The position numbers and the translations under genes are program-made. The notes beneath the pieces were generated by a model. The model saw only the letters and a program-made list of their open reading frames with translations. It was not told the origin of the DNA and made no database searches. This document shows positions 27,908-36,006 of a DNA stretch of 64,000 bases, piece by piece. Source of the stretch: Dokdonella fugitiva (lineage in GTDB: Bacteria; Pseudomonadota; Gammaproteobacteria; Xanthomonadales; Rhodanobacteraceae); the NCBI RefSeq assembly GCF_004342425.1, contig NZ_SLWQ01000003.1:372001-436000 (forward strand), in the 5' to 3' direction. The stretch's first letter is position 1; the number at the start of each line of letters is the position of its first letter.

Positions 27908-28598
27908 TGCGCGCGTGATGCTGCGCCTGCTGCTCGCGGCGCTGTTCGCCGCGTGCGGACTCGTCCATGCCGGCGAGCCACCCCCGGTGGTAGCGCCCGA
28001 ACCGGTGCGGATCGCGTGGTCGCAGCTCGCGCCCGCGGAGCAGGGCGTGCTCGCGCCGATGCAGGCGCAATGGGATGCACTCGCACCGGACCAGCAGCAA
28101 CGCCTGCGCGACATCGCCGCGCGCTGGCAGGCCGCGCCACCGCTGCGGCGCGTGGCGATCGAGCGGCGCATCGCGCGCTGGGCGGCGCTCACGCCCGCGC
28201 AGCGCCGTGACCTCGCCGCGCGCTACGAGGCATTCCGCCAGCTGTCGCCCGAGCGGCAGCAGGAACTGCGCGAGGCGTTCCGCCGCTTCCGCGCGTTGCC
28301 GCCGGAGCAGCGCGCGGCGCTGCGCGAACGCTACGAAGCGATGTCGCCGGACGAGCGGCGCGCGTTCTTCGCCGGCGCGCAGGAGCACCGTGGCGGCTGG
28401 CGGCGCCTGCTCGCCGACATGCCGCCCGCGCAGCGACCGGCGTTGCGCACGATGTGGCAATCACTGACGCCCGACCAGCGCCGTGCCTTGCGCCGCCATG
28501 CGCAATCGCTGTCGCCCGACGCGCGCGCCGACCTGCGTCGGCGCCTGCTTGCGATGACCCCGGCCGAGCGCGACGCCTTCATCGCGGCATTGCCGTAG
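27894..28598 (+). CDS. Secreted DUF3106 protein with internal PxxR repeats
   Basis: The 234-residue precursor has a signal peptide (MLRLLLAALFAACGLVHA after a short leader). The mature part contains about eight imperfect 16-22-residue repeats built on (L/M)(S/T/P)P(E/A/D)(Q/E)RxxLRxR, giving a strongly basic, all-helical protein of the DUF3106 type. ATG 27894 has AGGA close upstream; ATG 27918 would give the signal peptide directly. Such proteins commonly sit downstream of this sort of ECF gene in Lysobacterales; a periplasmic role under control of the sigma factor is an inference. Confidence 0.75.
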   Translation: MSTADARVMLRLLLAALFAACGLVHAGEPPPVVAPEPVRIAWSQLAPAEQGVLAPMQAQWDALAPDQQQRLRDIAARWQAAPPLRRVAIERRIARWAALTPAQRRDLAARYEAFRQLSPERQQELREAFRRFRALPPEQRAALRERYEAMSPDERRAFFAGAQEHRGGWRRLLADMPPAQRPALRTMWQSLTPDQRRALRRHAQSLSPDARADLRRRLLAMTPAERDAFIAALP

Positions 28599-28688
28599 GG
28601 CCTTCGCCCACCGTTTTCGTACCGAAGCGCGCTCGTCGTTTCGGGGCGACCGGACCGCCGTAGTGCATTGCGGTGGGCCAGGGCCGCC

Positions 28689-29903
28689 TCATGCGATCGT
28701 GAGGCTCGCGATCGCAGCGCCGGCAAGGCCGAATGCGAGCAGGAACAGGTAGCAGAAGCCAACCAGGCAGAACTTGAACGTCGTCATGAACCAGCCCTGG
28801 TGATAGACGCGCCGGGCCATCAGGAACAGATAGATCGGCAGCCACGTCCACGCCGCCGCGCGCAGCAGGTTCAGCACCGGCACGAGCCACGTCGCGCTCG
28901 CCCCGGCCCAGCCGATCAGCAGGTGCAGCGAGACGATCACCAGCAGCGACATGAAGATGAACGCGTGGCTGTGCAGCGCGACCATCAGATGTTCCATGTA
29001 CAGCCGGCGCTTGAAGATGTAGGCGATCTTCAGCAGCAGGGCGAACAGCGGCATCAGCACGAACAGCGTCTGCGGCAGCACCGAGAACAGCCGCGCGATC
29101 GCCTCGCCCGGATGCTTGCGCGCGGCATTGATGTTGTCCTTCGCGTGCTGCGCCATCGAATTGAGCTTCGCGTTGGCGAACGCGGGCAGCCAGCCGACCG
29201 CGATCGGATGCGTGACCGGGTCCCACGGCGTGCCGTCGATCGACAGCGTGCCGTCGTCGTCGTCCGCCGTCGGGTCCGGCGGCGCCGGCCGGCCGGCCGC
29301 CTTCGCTTCGTCGCGGCGCTGGATCCAGGCGAGGCGTTCCTGGGCCTTCTGGTGCAGCTGCGCCTCCACCTTCTCGATCTTCGCGACCGCCTTGGCGCGA
29401 TGGCCCGCCGCCGAGCGCGCCGCGGCGAGGCCCTCGAGCGACTCCTGCAGGCGCGTGTCGACTTCGGCCGCGGTCTGCGCGCGCTCGATGCCACCGGACT
29501 GGCCTTCGCCGACGAAATTGAAGTTCGCGTCGTCGAGGTCGAGGCTCAGCTGGATCGCGAAGAACGAGATCACGCAGAGGAAGAAGAACAGCCGGAACGG
29601 CGTGACGTAACGCGTGCGCCGGCCCGCGAAGTATTCGTTGGTGAGGAAGCCGGGGCGGAAATACAGCGGCAGGATGCTGCGGAAGATGCGCGAATCGACG
29701 TTGAAGATCGTGTCGGCGACGTCGGCCATCACGCTCGCGAGGTGGCGGATCATGCCCTTTTCGGGCTGGCCGCACGCGTAACAGAACGGGCCGTACATCG
29801 GCGCGCCGCAGTTGCCGCAATGCTTGGGCGGCGCAGGTGGCCCGGAGGGCACGCTCACCGCCGGTCGCGCGGCGGCGGTTTCCGTCGCTTCTTCGTGATT
29901 CAT
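28689..29903 (-). CDS. DUF3667-type membrane protein with zinc ribbon
   Basis: The 404-residue protein begins with a soluble zinc ribbon, Cys29-x2-Cys32 and Cys41-x2-Cys44 (CGNCGAPMYGPFCYACGQ). A conserved segment (ILPLYFRPGFLTNEYFAGRR) and a first transmembrane helix (about 95-115) follow. A hydrophilic, predicted coiled-coil insert covers about 120-250, then four transmembrane helices to the end. The ribbon plus this membrane core is the DUF3667 layout; function is unknown. ATG 29903 fits the start before the Pro-rich leader. The gene is divergent from the MATE transporter. Confidence 0.8.
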   Translation of the reverse strand: MNHEEATETAAARPAVSVPSGPPAPPKHCGNCGAPMYGPFCYACGQPEKGMIRHLASVMADVADTIFNVDSRIFRSILPLYFRPGFLTNEYFAGRRTRYVTPFRLFFFLCVISFFAIQLSLDLDDANFNFVGEGQSGGIERAQTAAEVDTRLQESLEGLAAARSAAGHRAKAVAKIEKVEAQLHQKAQERLAWIQRRDEAKAAGRPAPPDPTADDDDGTLSIDGTPWDPVTHPIAVGWLPAFANAKLNSMAQHAKDNINAARKHPGEAIARLFSVLPQTLFVLMPLFALLLKIAYIFKRRLYMEHLMVALHSHAFIFMSLLVIVSLHLLIGWAGASATWLVPVLNLLRAAAWTWLPIYLFLMARRVYHQGWFMTTFKFCLVGFCYLFLLAFGLAGAAIASLTIA

Positions 29904-29999
29904 GCGTCGCGCAAGCTCCGTCGATCGAAGGGCGGCACCGCGTCGCGCGGCAGGCAGGGGCCCGCGTGCTCGGCTAAGATGCCGCGCACAGGTTCCCCG

Positions 30000-31403
30000 A
30001 TGCCGACCATTTTACATCGCCACCAGCCGCGTCTCGCGCGCGAGCTGAAAGACACGCTGCGTCTCGCGGTGCCGCTCGTGCTCGGCCAGTTGTCGGCGGT
30101 CGGCATGAACCTCATCGACGCGTTGCTCGCCGGGCACCTCGACGCCCACACGCTCGGATCGGTCGCGGTCGGCGCGAGCGTCTGGTCGCTCGCGCTCGTC
30201 GCCGCGATCGGCGTGATGATGGCGCTGCCGCCGTCGGTCGCCCAGCTCGCCGGCGCCGGCCGGCGCGAGGCGATCGGTCCGCTGTTCCGCCAGGCGGTCT
30301 GGCTTGCGCTCGTGCTCGGCCTCGTCCTCGGCATCGCCGTGCACGAGGGCGGCGCCGTGCTCGTCGCGCGCATCGGCATCGACGCCGAGCTCGTGCCCGA
30401 CGTGATCGGTTTCCTGCACGCGGTCGCGTGGGGCGCCCCGGCGCTCGCGCTGTTCTTCGCCCTGCGTGGTCTCGGCGAAGGCATCGGCCTGACCCGGCCG
30501 ACGATGTACTTCAGTGGCCTCGGCCTGCTCCTGCTCGGGCCGATCGGCTACGTGCTGATGTACGGCCGCCTCGGCCTGCCCTCGCTCGGTGCGCGGGGCA
30601 GCGGCATGGCGACCGCGCTCGTGCTCTGGCTCGAGATGATCGCGTTCGCGACTTACGTCGTGCGCAGCCGCCACTACCGCGACCTGCGCCTGTTCGAGCG
30701 CTGGGAGCGGCCGAACCCGCACGCGCTCGCCGAGCTGCTGCGCATCGGCGTGCCGATGGGCGTGTCGTTGTTCATGGAGGCGAGCCTGTTCGTCGCGGTC
30801 GCGCTCGTCATCGGCACGCTCGGCACCGACGTCGTCGCCGGGCACCAGGTCGCACTCAACGTCGCCTCGGTGACGTTCATGGTGCCGCTCGGCCTGGCGA
30901 TGGCGACGACCGTGCGCGTCGGCCATGCGGTCGGCCGCGGTGATGCCCAGGGCGTGCGCGACGCCGGCCTCGTCGGCATCAGCCTCACCCTGCTCGCGCA
31001 GACCGTATCGGCCGGTGCGATGCTGCTGCTGCCGCGTGCGATCGCGATGCTCTACACCGACGATGCCGTGGTCATCGCGCTCGCCGCGCAACTGCTCGTG
31101 CTGGCCGGCCTGTTCCAGTTTTCCGACGGCATCCAGGTCGCGGCGAACGGCGCGCTGCGCGGGCTCAAGGACACGCGCATCCCGATGCTCATCACGACGT
31201 TCGCCTACTGGGGGGTCGGCATGCCGGTCGGCTGGTGGCTCGCGTTCCCGCACGGTTTCGGCGCGCGCGGCATGTGGATGGGCCTGATCGCCGGACTCAG
31301 CATGGCCGCGCTGCTGTTGTCGTGGCGCTTCTGGAAGCTCGCCCGCGGCCCCCTGCCGGGCACCGCCGGCGCCGCCGCCGCGTCGCCGACCCTGTTCCAC
31401 TGA
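30000..31403 (+). CDS. MATE-family multidrug efflux transporter
   Basis: The 467-residue protein has twelve predicted transmembrane helices in two homologous halves, each beginning with a typical MATE segment (AVPLVLGQLSAVGMNLIDALLAGHL and RIGVPMGVSLFMEASLFV). The family exchanges Na+ or H+ for cationic drugs across the inner membrane; NorM-type members are closest by eye. ATG 30000 is preceded by a weak ribosome site, and the C-terminus is a short alanine-rich tail. sppA follows after 137 bp containing two copies of GCGCGTGCCTGCG. Confidence 0.9.
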   Translation: MPTILHRHQPRLARELKDTLRLAVPLVLGQLSAVGMNLIDALLAGHLDAHTLGSVAVGASVWSLALVAAIGVMMALPPSVAQLAGAGRREAIGPLFRQAVWLALVLGLVLGIAVHEGGAVLVARIGIDAELVPDVIGFLHAVAWGAPALALFFALRGLGEGIGLTRPTMYFSGLGLLLLGPIGYVLMYGRLGLPSLGARGSGMATALVLWLEMIAFATYVVRSRHYRDLRLFERWERPNPHALAELLRIGVPMGVSLFMEASLFVAVALVIGTLGTDVVAGHQVALNVASVTFMVPLGLAMATTVRVGHAVGRGDAQGVRDAGLVGISLTLLAQTVSAGAMLLLPRAIAMLYTDDAVVIALAAQLLVLAGLFQFSDGIQVAANGALRGLKDTRIPMLITTFAYWGVGMPVGWWLAFPHGFGARGMWMGLIAGLSMAALLLSWRFWKLARGPLPGTAGAAAASPTLFH

Positions 31404-31540
31404 GAGGCGCGCGTGCCTGCGATGCACGCGGCAGGCCGCGCGTGCCTGCGGCGGCCGTGACCGATGCGCCATGCCGCACTGCAGCGGATGCGGTAGGCTG
31501 CCGCCATGCCTGTCGACCCGATCGACATCGAGGAATTCCG

Positions 31541-33385
31541 ATGCCCAGCCAGCCCGGCGTGATCCGCCGTTTCTTCCGCGCACTCTGGGACGCGCTCAAT
31601 TTCACGCGCCGTCTCGTCTTCAACCTGGTCTTCCTGCTCGTGCTGCTCGCGTTCTTCGGCGCGTTCTTCGCCTCGCGCCCGCTGCTCGCGCCGCGTACCG
31701 CGCTCGTGCTCGACCCGAGTGGTGCGATCGTCGAGCAGTATTCGACCGACCCGACCCAGCGCGCGCTGTCCAGCATCGCCGGCAACGAGTCGCCGGAGGT
31801 GCAGCTGCGCGACCTGCTGCGCGTGATCGACGCCGCGGCGAAGGATGCGCGCATCGAACGCATCGTGCTGATCCCGGACGAGATCACCGGGCTCGGCCTC
31901 GCCACCGCGCGCGAACTCGGTGCCGCGCTCGACCGCTTCAAGGCGGGCGGCAAGGAGGTGATCGCGGTTTCCGCCGGCATGGGGCAGAACGAATACCTGC
32001 TCGCCGCGCATGCGAACCGCATCCTGCTCGATCCCGAGGGCGCGGTGCTGCTCGAGGGTTTCGCGAACTACCGCAGCTACTACAAGGATGCGCTCGACAA
32101 GCTCGGCGTCCAGGTGCACCTGATCAAGGTCGGCACGTTCAAGTCGGCGGCCGAGCCATACGTGCTGAACCAGGCGTCGGATGCGGCGAAGGAAGCCGAT
32201 GCGTACTGGATGGGCGGCATCTGGCAGGAATACCTCGGCGAAATCGCGGCGCTGCGCAAGATCGACGCGGCGGTGATCGCCGACGACATCGCGCATTACG
32301 ACGAGCGCGTCGCCGCGCACGACGGTGACCTCGCCAGGCTCGCGCTCGAGCAGAAGCTCGTCGACCAGCTCGCGACGCGCGCCGAGGTGCGCGAGCAGCT
32401 GCGTTCGCTCGGCGCGGCCGAAGGCGACGAGGGATTCCGCCAGGTCGGCTTCCGCCAGTATCTCGCGACGCTCGCGCCGTCCAAGCTTCCGCGCGTCGGC
32501 AGCGACGTCGCGGTGATCGTCGCGCAGGGGGAGATCGTCCCGGGTGAACGGCCGCCCGGCATGGTCGGCGGCAAGTCGACCGCGCAACTCGTGCGCGCCG
32601 CGCGCGAGGACGACGGCGTCAAGGCGATCGTCCTGCGCGTGAACTCGCCCGGCGGCGACGCGTACTCGTCCGAGCAGATCCGGCGCGAACTCGCGCAGGC
32701 GCGCGAAGCGGGCAAGCCGGTCGTCGTTTCGATGGGCGACGTCGCCGCGAGCGGCGGCTACTGGATCTCGATGGCGAGCGACGAAATCTGGGCCGAGCCG
32801 AACACGATCACCGGCTCGATCGGCATCTTCGGCCTCGTCATGACCGTGCCCGACACGCTCGCCAAGCTCGGCATCCATACCGACGGCGTCGGCACGACGC
32901 CGCTCGCCGGCACGCTCGACATCCGCCGGCCGCTGTCGCCGCAGCTCGAGGCGATCATCACGAGCGTGATCAAGCGCGGCTATGGCGAATTCATCGGCAA
33001 GGTCGCGCAGGCGCGCGGCAAGACGCCGGCCGAGGTCGACGCGATCGCACAGGGCCGCGTGTGGAGCGGCGCGCAGGCGAAGGAGCGCGGGCTCGTCGAC
33101 AAGCTCGGCGGCCTCGACGACGCGATCGCCGCGGCCGCTTCGCGCGCGAAGCTCGGCGAGCACTACCAGGTGCGCTACATCGAACGCGAGATGACGACGT
33201 GGGAGCGCCTCGCGCTGAGCTTCAGCGACAGCGAGGCGATGACCCGCATCGCGCGCTGGACCGGTTTCCGCCTGCCGGCCGGGATGTTCGACGGCGCCGA
33301 ACTCAGGCAGGTAGCGGCGACGGTCGAGTCGCTGCGCGGCAAGCGTTATGGTGCGTTCGCGCATTGTTTTTGCGAACTGCACTGA
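31541..33385 (+). CDS. sppA: Signal peptide peptidase SppA, 67K type
   Basis: SppA is an inner-membrane serine protease that degrades signal peptides left by Sec export. The 614-residue protein is the long, duplicated form: a transmembrane anchor (about 20-45), an N-terminal half with the catalytic lysine in TFKSAAEPY (Lys201) and a C-terminal half with the nucleophile in VAASGGYWIS (Ser404). These correspond to Lys209 and Ser409 of the E. coli enzyme (618 residues). ATG 31541 has GAGGAA 7 bases upstream. The region after the stop is convergent with korB and holds repeats. Confidence 0.94.
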   Translation: MPSQPGVIRRFFRALWDALNFTRRLVFNLVFLLVLLAFFGAFFASRPLLAPRTALVLDPSGAIVEQYSTDPTQRALSSIAGNESPEVQLRDLLRVIDAAAKDARIERIVLIPDEITGLGLATARELGAALDRFKAGGKEVIAVSAGMGQNEYLLAAHANRILLDPEGAVLLEGFANYRSYYKDALDKLGVQVHLIKVGTFKSAAEPYVLNQASDAAKEADAYWMGGIWQEYLGEIAALRKIDAAVIADDIAHYDERVAAHDGDLARLALEQKLVDQLATRAEVREQLRSLGAAEGDEGFRQVGFRQYLATLAPSKLPRVGSDVAVIVAQGEIVPGERPPGMVGGKSTAQLVRAAREDDGVKAIVLRVNSPGGDAYSSEQIRRELAQAREAGKPVVVSMGDVAASGGYWISMASDEIWAEPNTITGSIGIFGLVMTVPDTLAKLGIHTDGVGTTPLAGTLDIRRPLSPQLEAIITSVIKRGYGEFIGKVAQARGKTPAEVDAIAQGRVWSGAQAKERGLVDKLGGLDDAIAAAASRAKLGEHYQVRYIEREMTTWERLALSFSDSEAMTRIARWTGFRLPAGMFDGAELRQVAATVESLRGKRYGAFAHCFCELH

Positions 33386-33664
33386 GAGTCTCGTCGCGCA
33401 AGATGTGCGCCCATTTCCGTTCGCGCCGGGCGCATCCCGCGAAGCGGGCGGAGTCGAAGCGCCCGCTGTCGAGGCGACGGCTCTCGGCCCGGGCCTGCGG
33501 TCTGCGCCACGGACGAACGGATGAGCCCGTCGTGCGTGCCGTGTTTCCGCGGGAGCGATGATCTGCGCGAAGTGCTTCGTCGTTTCGCCTGCAGGAGCCC
33601 AACCTGGAGTGGCGTCGCGGCTTCCGCCGCCCCCACGGGGTAACCTCGGTAGCGCAATCCGCGG
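33386..33664. repeat. Repeat-rich region between convergent sppA and korB
   Basis: At 33428-33464 a hairpin-forming unit reads GGGCGCATCCCGC, GAAGCGGGCGGAGTCGAAG, CGCCC; its CGGAGTCGAAG core recurs at 41115-41125. A degraded REP-like unit (GGAGTGGCGTCGCGGCTT, then CCCCCACGGGG) lies at 33605-33640. Nothing here looks coding, and no T-tailed terminator is visible, although the hairpins may terminate transcription. Confidence 0.6.
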
Positions 33665-34720
33665 TTAGCGCAACGATGCGTTGATCCGGTCGAGCGTCGC
33701 CGCGCCCGGGCAGAGCGTGGTTGCGTCGAGCGTGTTGAACGGCGTCGCGACCGTGTTGAGATGGCCGTGCAGGTCGTGCGCGGCGCTGTCGACGTAGAGC
33801 AGGCCGGTCACGACCTCGCCTTTCGCCTGGTGCGCGTTGACGTAGTTCATCGCGGCGACGCGGTCGGTCGGGTCATGGCTCGCGTCGAGCTTGCGCAGGC
33901 GCAGCACGCTGCCGTCGTGCTGCTCGACCTCGACGACGTCGCCGGGCGCGATCTCGGCGACGATCTCGGCGCGTGGCTCGATGAAGTCGAGGCGGTTGAC
34001 CGCGTCGTTGTGCTCGCGCACGTACTCGTAGCTCTTCGTGCTGCCGGCATGGTTGTTGAATGCCACGCACGGGCTGATCACGTCGATGAATGCTGCGCCG
34101 CGGTGCGCGATCGCGGCCTTGATGATCGGCACGAGCTGCTGCTTGTCGCCGGAGAAACCGCGCGCGACGAAGCTCGCGCCGAGCTGCATCGCGAGGCCGA
34201 CGAGGTCGATCGGTGAATCGGTATTCGCGACGCCCTTCTTCGACACCGAACCCTGGTCCGCGGTCGCCGAGAACTGGCCCTTGGTGAGGCCGTACACGCC
34301 GTTGTTCTCGACGATGTAGACCATGTTCACGCCGCGGCGGATCGCGTGCACGAACTGGCCCATGCCGATCGAGGCGGAATCGCCGTCGCCCGACACGCCG
34401 AGGTAGATGAGGTCGCGGTTGGCGAGGTTCGCGCCGGTCAGCACCGACGGCATGCGTCCGTGCACGGTGTTGAAACCGTGCGACTGGCCGAGGAAATAGT
34501 CGGGCGTCTTCGAGCTGCAGCCGATGCCGCTGAGCTTGGCCACGCGGTGCGGTTCGATCGCGAGTTCCCAGCACGCGTGGATGATCGCGGCGGAGATGGA
34601 GTCGTGGCCGCAACCCGCGCACAGGGTCGAGATCTTGCCCTCGTAGTCGCGACGCGTGAAGCCGATCGCGTTGCAGCCGAGGGCGGGGTGGTGCAGCTTG
34701 GGCTTGGCGATCCAGGTCAC
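33665..34720 (-). CDS. korB: 2-oxoacid:ferredoxin oxidoreductase beta subunit
   Basis: The 351-residue subunit binds thiamine diphosphate (GVSGDGDSASIGMG and VENNGVYGLTKGQ) and a [4Fe-4S] cluster through cysteines in STLCAGCGHDS, GIGCSSK and ISPCVAFNNH. With KorA it converts a 2-oxoacid, most likely 2-oxoglutarate, to an acyl-CoA while reducing ferredoxin. Translation starts at GTG 34720, overlapping by 4 bp a gene for a small exported protein. korB is the last gene of the operon; three small genes separate it from korA, which is unusual. Substrate choice is inferred from close similarity to KorAB-type enzymes, and pyruvate or branched-chain oxoacids cannot be excluded. Confidence 0.9.
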   Translation of the reverse strand: MTWIAKPKLHHPALGCNAIGFTRRDYEGKISTLCAGCGHDSISAAIIHACWELAIEPHRVAKLSGIGCSSKTPDYFLGQSHGFNTVHGRMPSVLTGANLANRDLIYLGVSGDGDSASIGMGQFVHAIRRGVNMVYIVENNGVYGLTKGQFSATADQGSVSKKGVANTDSPIDLVGLAMQLGASFVARGFSGDKQQLVPIIKAAIAHRGAAFIDVISPCVAFNNHAGSTKSYEYVREHNDAVNRLDFIEPRAEIVAEIAPGDVVEVEQHDGSVLRLRKLDASHDPTDRVAAMNYVNAHQAKGEVVTGLLYVDSAAHDLHGHLNTVATPFNTLDATTLCPGAATLDRINASLR

Positions 34721-35217
34721 GGCGTCTTCCTCGGCCGCGTCGCGCGCGCGGCGTCGCGGTGCATGCGATAGATCACGTTGTCGAGCGCGAACAGCAATTC
34801 GTCGTCGCCGGTCGCGTGGAAATCGATCGCGCCCTCGCAGCCGGTGTCGAGCGTCGCGATCGGGCGCCCGTTGAAACCGAGCCGCGTCGCGAGCGTGTCG
34901 GCGTCGACCGCATGGTCGCCGTATTCGGCGAGGCCGCCCTGGAACAGGCCTTCGGCCGGCACGTCCTTGACGACGTAGCGCGGTGCCGTGCAACCGAGCG
35001 GATCGGGCCCGCGGATGCGCTTCGCCTCGAACGTGACGCGCTGGCCGACGAGGCGCTTCACTTCGGCCGGGTCGACCGCGCCACCGGCAGCGGCCCAGGG
35101 CGCGGGCTCGGCGCGCGCGATCGTCCAGCGGCCCGCATAGCGATCCTGCGCCGGCGCGGCCGCCGCGAACAGGACCGCGGCGACGAGCCACCACGGTGCA
35201 TGCCGGCGCTCAGTCAC
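34717..35217 (-). CDS. Small exported protein inside the kor operon (1)
   Basis: The 166-residue precursor has a signal peptide (MTERRHAPWWLVAAVLFAAAAPAQ). The mature protein has two cysteines (LGCTAPRYV and DTGCEGA) about 60 residues apart, which could form a disulfide, and ends with a short basic tail. I do not recognise the family. The likely start is GTG 35217, inside the end of the preceding gene (8-bp overlap); a longer frame to 35289 would overlap far more. Its stop overlaps the korB start. The tight packing shows that it is translated as part of the kor operon, but its connection with oxidoreductase function is unknown. Confidence 0.7.
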   Translation of the reverse strand: MTERRHAPWWLVAAVLFAAAAPAQDRYAGRWTIARAEPAPWAAAGGAVDPAEVKRLVGQRVTFEAKRIRGPDPLGCTAPRYVVKDVPAEGLFQGGLAEYGDHAVDADTLATRLGFNGRPIATLDTGCEGAIDFHATGDDELLFALDNVIYRMHRDAARATRPRKTP

Positions 35218-35725
35218 AGTCGTCCCCCGGTGCGACGTAGCCGTCGACGAAGCGCTGGCCGTAACCGATCTCGAACGAGCGCGTGTCACGCTTGTAGTCG
35301 AGACCGTCGAGGTCGTGGTTCACGGCGCGGAACGCGTAGGCCTTGCCCGGCTTGCCGTCCACGGGCTGCTCGAAGTACACCTCGATGCTGGCCACGTGCT
35401 TCGGATCCTTCTTCGGCACGATCGTCGCGCCGCCGCACCACTTGGACCCGGCGTCGATCGGATTGCCCGGATTGGCGAGCGTGCAGGCGCCACCACGCCA
35501 GGTCACGCGCGCGGTGTCGCCGACCGCGTCGTCGAGCCAGGCCTCGACCGTGCGCTCGTCGCCGCATTCGCCGCGCACGTAGTCGATGTCGGCGACGCGC
35601 GCCACGCGCGCTGCACGGGCGAGTTCCGCGTCGCCCACGCCGCGCCCCGTCGCGGCGAGAACGCCCTGCGCGGGCGCGAGCAGTGCGAGGACGAGGACTG
35701 GCGAAGCGAAGCGCAGGCAGGGCAT
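35210..35725 (-). CDS. Small exported protein inside the kor operon (2)
   Basis: The 171-residue precursor begins with a signal peptide (MPCLRFASPVLVLALLAPAQGVLA). The mature part has five cysteines (RGECGDE, GGACTLA, SKWCGGA, DDCD at the end) and is rich in aromatic and acidic residues, so it is likely a disulfide-bonded periplasmic domain. The family is unknown to me. ATG 35725 lies 2 bp after the stop of the small membrane protein gene, and the 3' end overlaps the next gene by 8 bp. Its role in the kor operon is unclear. Confidence 0.72.
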   Translation of the reverse strand: MPCLRFASPVLVLALLAPAQGVLAATGRGVGDAELARAARVARVADIDYVRGECGDERTVEAWLDDAVGDTARVTWRGGACTLANPGNPIDAGSKWCGGATIVPKKDPKHVASIEVYFEQPVDGKPGKAYAFRAVNHDLDGLDYKRDTRSFEIGYGQRFVDGYVAPGDDCD

Positions 35726-35727
35726 GG

Positions 35728-36006
35728 TCAGCGCTTCCCGTTCACTTCGATCGCATAGCCGAGCAGGCCGACCGCGAACACGAGCGCCGACAAGGTCCAT
35801 GCCGACAACATCAGAGGCGCGGAGTGCAGGAGATCGGGCATGAGCGTCAGCGCGAAACGGAACAGGAGCCCGACTGCTTCCGCGCCGAGCGCGACGACCA
35901 GCCACGCGGAGCGGTCGCGTCGCCAGAGCAGGACCAGTGCGGCGAGCACCAGCGCCGGGATGATGATCGAGAACAGCGACTGCAACGACGGTGACAATGC
36001 GTTCAT
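35728..36006 (-). CDS. Three-helix membrane protein directly after korA
   Basis: The 92-residue protein is mostly hydrophobic with three predicted transmembrane helices (about 8-27, 33-55 and 64-86) linked by short charged loops (WRRDRSAW). Its start codon at 36006 adjoins the korA stop codon with no gap, so translation is probably coupled. No family recognised. Together with the two exported proteins downstream it may form an envelope unit transcribed with the oxidoreductase. Confidence 0.72.
   Translation of the reverse strand: MNALSPSLQSLFSIIIPALVLAALVLLWRRDRSAWLVVALGAEAVGLLFRFALTLMPDLLHSAPLMLSAWTLSALVFAVGLLGYAIEVNGKR

Noticed and set aside
28668-29999. Upstream extension of the MATE transporter frame by 444 codons
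   Set aside because: This part is antisense to the DUF3667 gene; MATE homology begins at 30000 with a normal first helix.
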